From contig OY970201.1 in the NCBI GenBank assembly GCA_963708245.1, forward strand, positions 682,001 through 746,000: 64,000 nt of DNA. Direction: 5' to 3'. Of the stretch, positions 61,452-64,000 are shown piece by piece (the stretch's first letter is position 1; the number at the start of each line of letters is the position of its first letter). The translations under genes and the position numbers were made by a program. The notes beneath the pieces were generated by a model. The model ran no database searches. It was given only the letters and a program-made list of their open reading frames with translations, and had not been told where the DNA came from. Source of the stretch: CAVYXK01 sp963708245 (GTDB taxonomy: Bacteria > Pseudomonadota > Alphaproteobacteria > Acetobacterales > Acetobacteraceae).

Positions 61452-62374
61452 TGGCACGCCACCTCCGCGCCATCCACCACGCGCAGCTTCGGACGTTGTT
61501 CTCGGCAGATCTCCGTCGCGTGTGGACAGCGCGTGTGGTACGCGCAGCCGGCAGGCGGTGTCAGCGGTGAAGGCGGCTCGCCGCGGACCGCTTCTCGCAC
61601 CCGCGCCGCCTTCAGCCCCGGTGTCGCTGCCAGCAAGGCGCGCGTGTAGGGATGCAGCGGGCGCTCGAACAGGAGCGCGCGCGGCGCATGCTCCACCACG
61701 CGGCCGAGATACATCACTAGTACCTCGTCGGCGAGGTGACGCACCACCGACAAATCGTGGCTGATGAACAGATACGCGACGCCGAACTCCTGTTGCAGGT
61801 CGAGTAGCAGATTCAATACCTGCGCGCGGATCGACACGTCGAGCGCAGAAACCGGTTCGTCCGCCACCACGATTCGCGGCCGTAACATCAGCGCTCGGGC
61901 GATCGCGATGCGCTGACGTTGGCCGCCGGAAAACATGTGCGGATAGCGTCCTGCCTGGTCCGCGCGCAGCCCCACGCGCGCCATCATCGCCAGCGCCTCC
62001 GCTTGGCGCTCACGCGGCGGCGTACCGGCGATGGCGAGCGGCTCTTCCAATATTCCGGCCAGCGTGCGGCGCGGGTTCAGCGAGCCATACGGGTCCTGGA
62101 ACACCATCTGCACGCTGCGCCGAATCGCTGCGTCGGCGGGATCGGCCCACCGGCCCTCAATGATTATGGCGCCGGAGGTCGGGGCTTCCAGCAACGAGAC
62201 CATACGGGCGAGCGTCGATTTGCCGCAGCCGCTCTCGCCCACCACCGCCAGCGTGCGGCCGGCCTCGATGCTGAACGAAACCTCGCTGACCGCGTGCAGT
62301 GGCATCGCACGGCGGAGTGGTCCGCGGCGGACGGTATAGATGCGCGAGACGTTTTCGGCTGTCAGCAGCGTCAC
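61430..62374 (-). CDS. dppF: Dipeptide/oligopeptide ABC transporter ATP-binding protein (second ATPase)
   Basis: 314 residues from a GTG (62374) that overlaps the dppD stop (GTGA). Walker A GESGCGKST, signature FSGGQRQRIAIARAL, Walker B IVVADEPVSALD, then the oligo_HPY cap with a cysteine cluster (CAYHTRCPHATEIC). Powers import through the DppB/C channel. The frame remains open upstream but lacks homologous residues there. Possible cargo includes peptides or oligosaccharides, given the GH127 link. Confidence 0.92.
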   Translation of the reverse strand: MTLLTAENVSRIYTVRRGPLRRAMPLHAVSEVSFSIEAGRTLAVVGESGCGKSTLARMVSLLEAPTSGAIIIEGRWADPADAAIRRSVQMVFQDPYGSLNPRRTLAGILEEPLAIAGTPPRERQAEALAMMARVGLRADQAGRYPHMFSGGQRQRIAIARALMLRPRIVVADEPVSALDVSIRAQVLNLLLDLQQEFGVAYLFISHDLSVVRHLADEVLVMYLGRVVEHAPRALLFERPLHPYTRALLAATPGLKAARVREAVRGEPPSPLTPPAGCAYHTRCPHATEICREQRPKLRVVDGAEVACHHADELR

Positions 62375-63324
62375 AGCGGCGCATGGCAGCGCACGGCGCC
62401 GTCGTCGAACGGCACCAGCGCCGGGCGTTCGACGCAGCGCTCGAACGCGAAGCGGCAGCGCGGCGCGAACAGGCAACCGGAGGGACGATCCGCAATGCCG
62501 GGGACCACTCCCGGGATGGTCGCCAGCCGGCGGCGTTCGTCAGCCCGTTCTGGCAGGGCATCCAGCAGCGCAGCCGTATAAGGATGCGCCGGCGAATTCA
62601 GCAACGCATCGGCCGGACGGCCCTCCATGACTTGGCCGGCATACATCACTTCAACTCGTTGCGCTGTGTCGGCAACCACGCCCATGTCGTGAGTAATCAG
62701 GATCAGCGCCATCCCGCGTTCGCGCTGCAGATCAGCGAGCAGGTCCAGGATCTGCTTCTGAATCGTCACGTCCAGCGCCGTGGTTGGTTCATCGGCAATC
62801 AGCAGCTTCGGATTGCAGGCGATCGCCATGGCGATCATCGCCCGCTGGTTCATGCCGCCCGACATCAGATGTGGGAACGCCGACAGGCGCTGTTCGGGCG
62901 CCGGCATGCCGACCTGGCGCAACAACTCGATCGTGCGTACGCGCGCCGCTGCGCGCGACAGGCCCAGATGCGTGCGCAACGCCTCGCCGATCTGCCAGCC
63001 GATGGTGAAGCACGGGTTGAGCGATGTCATCGGCTCCTGGAAGATCATCGCCATGTCCTTGCCGACGAGCCGGCGGCGGGCGCGCGGCGCCAACGTCAAC
63101 AGGTCGATGCCGTCGAAGCGCAGCACGTCCGCGCTCACCCGCCCTGGCCGACGGATCAGCCCCATCACTGCGAGCATAGCGACTGATTTGCCCGAACCCG
63201 ATTCGCCGACGATCCCCAGCACCTCGCCGGACGATACCTCCAGGTCGAGCCCCTCGACCGCATGCAACATCCCGCGCGCCGTGGGAAACATCACGCGCAG
63301 GTTGCGGATCTCCAGCAAGCTCAT
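62371..63324 (-). CDS. dppD: Dipeptide/oligopeptide ABC transporter ATP-binding protein (first ATPase)
   Basis: 317 residues. Walker A GESGSGKSV, signature MSGGMNQRAMIAMAI, Walker B LLIADEPTTALD, and C-terminal GCLFAPRCRFAFERC cap. Forms the heterodimeric motor with DppF. Overlaps dppC by 4 bp (ATGA) and dppF by 4 bp. Confidence 0.93.
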   Translation of the reverse strand: MSLLEIRNLRVMFPTARGMLHAVEGLDLEVSSGEVLGIVGESGSGKSVAMLAVMGLIRRPGRVSADVLRFDGIDLLTLAPRARRRLVGKDMAMIFQEPMTSLNPCFTIGWQIGEALRTHLGLSRAAARVRTIELLRQVGMPAPEQRLSAFPHLMSGGMNQRAMIAMAIACNPKLLIADEPTTALDVTIQKQILDLLADLQRERGMALILITHDMGVVADTAQRVEVMYAGQVMEGRPADALLNSPAHPYTAALLDALPERADERRRLATIPGVVPGIADRPSGCLFAPRCRFAFERCVERPALVPFDDGAVRCHAPL

Positions 63325-64000
63325 CCGAGCTTCAAGCGCGGGTCCAGCGCGTCACGAAGCCCGTCGCCCACCAGGTTGAAACCCAGCACCGTCAGCAGGA
63401 TGGCAAGGCCGGGAAACGTCACCACCCACCACGCGCTCTGCACGAATTGCAGCGCATCGGCGAGCATGGTGCCCCACTCTGGTGTCGGAGGCTGCGCGCC
63501 GAGGCCGAGGAAGCCGAGTGCCGCAGTGTCCAGGATGGCGCTGGAGAATCCGAGCGATGCCTGCACGATCAGCGGCGCGAGACAGTTGGGCAGCACGATC
63601 AGGAACATCAGCCGCGCTCGCCCGGCGCCCGCCATGCGCGACGCGGCAACGTAGTCCTTGCTACGTTCAACCAACACGGCGGCGCGCGTCAGTCGCACGA
63701 AGCCGGGCAGTTGCACGATCGACACCGCAAGCATGGCGTTGAACAGGCCTGGCCCCAGGATTGCCACCACGGCGATCGCCAGCAGCAAGGTCGGCAGCGC
63801 CAGCATGATGTCCATCAGCCGCATCACCAGCGCATCAACGACCCCTCCAGCAAATCCGGCGATCAGTCCAAGTAGCGTGCCCACCAGGAACGACAAGGTC
63901 ACCACCACCGCCCCGATCGATAGCGACAGCCGCGCTCCGTACAGCAAGCGCGAGAAGACGTCGCGCCCGAGATCGTCGGTGCCGAGCGGGAATGTGCCGG
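63321..64000 (-). CDS. dppC: Dipeptide/oligopeptide ABC transporter permease DppC-type (5' end outside window)
   Basis: About 226 residues of the C-terminal part are visible, continuing to the window edge (GTFPLGTDDLGRDVFSRLLY at the start). Several spans; the EAA-type coupling loop is KDYVAASRMAGAGRARLMFL followed by IVLPNCLAPLIV. It ends DGLRDALDPRLKLG, typical of DppC/OppC. The upstream dppB and binding protein should lie to the right. Confidence 0.93.
   Translation of the reverse strand, partial: GTFPLGTDDLGRDVFSRLLYGARLSLSIGAVVVTLSFLVGTLLGLIAGFAGGVVDALVMRLMDIMLALPTLLLAIAVVAILGPGLFNAMLAVSIVQLPGFVRLTRAAVLVERSKDYVAASRMAGAGRARLMFLIVLPNCLAPLIVQASLGFSSAILDTAALGFLGLGAQPPTPEWGTMLADALQFVQSAWWVVTFPGLAILLTVLGFNLVGDGLRDALDPRLKLG

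Noticed and set aside
1..64000. CRISPR arrays, rRNA operons or riboswitches
   Set aside because: No regularly spaced repeats, rRNA-like sequence or recognisable riboswitch core was found by reading.

Overview
The window is GC-rich DNA from an alphaproteobacterium, most likely of the Acetobacteraceae. That placement is an inference. It rests on high-GC codon usage throughout, on the uvrC-pgsA-mobB-(lipoprotein)-moaD-moaE order, and on two orphan proline-rich protein families that I associate with that family from memory; no database was searched. Housekeeping blocks alternate with accessory DNA rich in insertion sequences, scars and broken genes.

Layout. 1-543: the last part of a tyrosine integrase abutting the 3' end of tRNA-Ser(CGA), i.e. 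the edge of an island lying to the left. 0.6-4.7 kb: gloB, a methyltransferase, a SEC-C/TPR/sulfotransferase protein and a PEP-CTERM protein. 4.7-5.2 kb: an IS21-type remnant. 5.3-11.0 kb: an aromatic-degradation cluster (flavin hydroxylase, extradiol dioxygenase, FAH-type hydrolase, MFS carrier) with an IclR regulator and two identical 15-bp palindromes as probable operators. 11.2-14.7 kb: an SDR, a small acidic protein, and a two-gene acid-sugar operon (DUF1537 kinase plus PdxA2-like dehydrogenase). 14.7-19 kb: small membrane/stress genes mixed with remnants (arylsulfatase, ion-channel-like protein, DUF4239). 19-26.9 kb: pteridine-reductase-like SDR, uvrC, pgsA and molybdenum-cofactor genes, bracketed by two orphan genes whose promoters have identical geometry and predict leaderless mRNAs.

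27.4-33.2 kb is the most unusual part. A giant HNH nuclease-TPR-PIN-like gene is now split by one frameshift and one in-frame TGA, and is joined by a TAATG overlap to an unrecognised 550-residue partner. Degenerate 23-bp repeats lie on both sides. 33.5-38 kb: two small conserved genes, a cupin, a truncated hydrolase, a GNAT protein and a complete IS1380-family element with target duplication. 38-44 kb: a homocysteine methyltransferase, type II secretion leftovers (gspG, prepilin peptidase, gspE scrap) and a mosaic of gene scraps. 42-48.5 kb: bdhA, patatin, peroxiredoxin, MFS, LysR and cupin genes. 49-52.5 kb: cydDC. 52.7-53.6 kb: an IS5-family element inserted exactly at the stop codon of a GH127 glycosidase gene.

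55.4-64 kb: a C4-dicarboxylate block (malic enzyme, AspT-type antiporter, fumarase, FUSC protein) sits between two copies of the 3' end of a dipeptide/oligopeptide ABC ATPase gene. One copy is a scrap coupled to GH127; the other belongs to the intact dppC-dppD-dppF operon that runs off the right edge. This implies that an ancestral ABC transporter-GH127 operon was disrupted or duplicated by the block.
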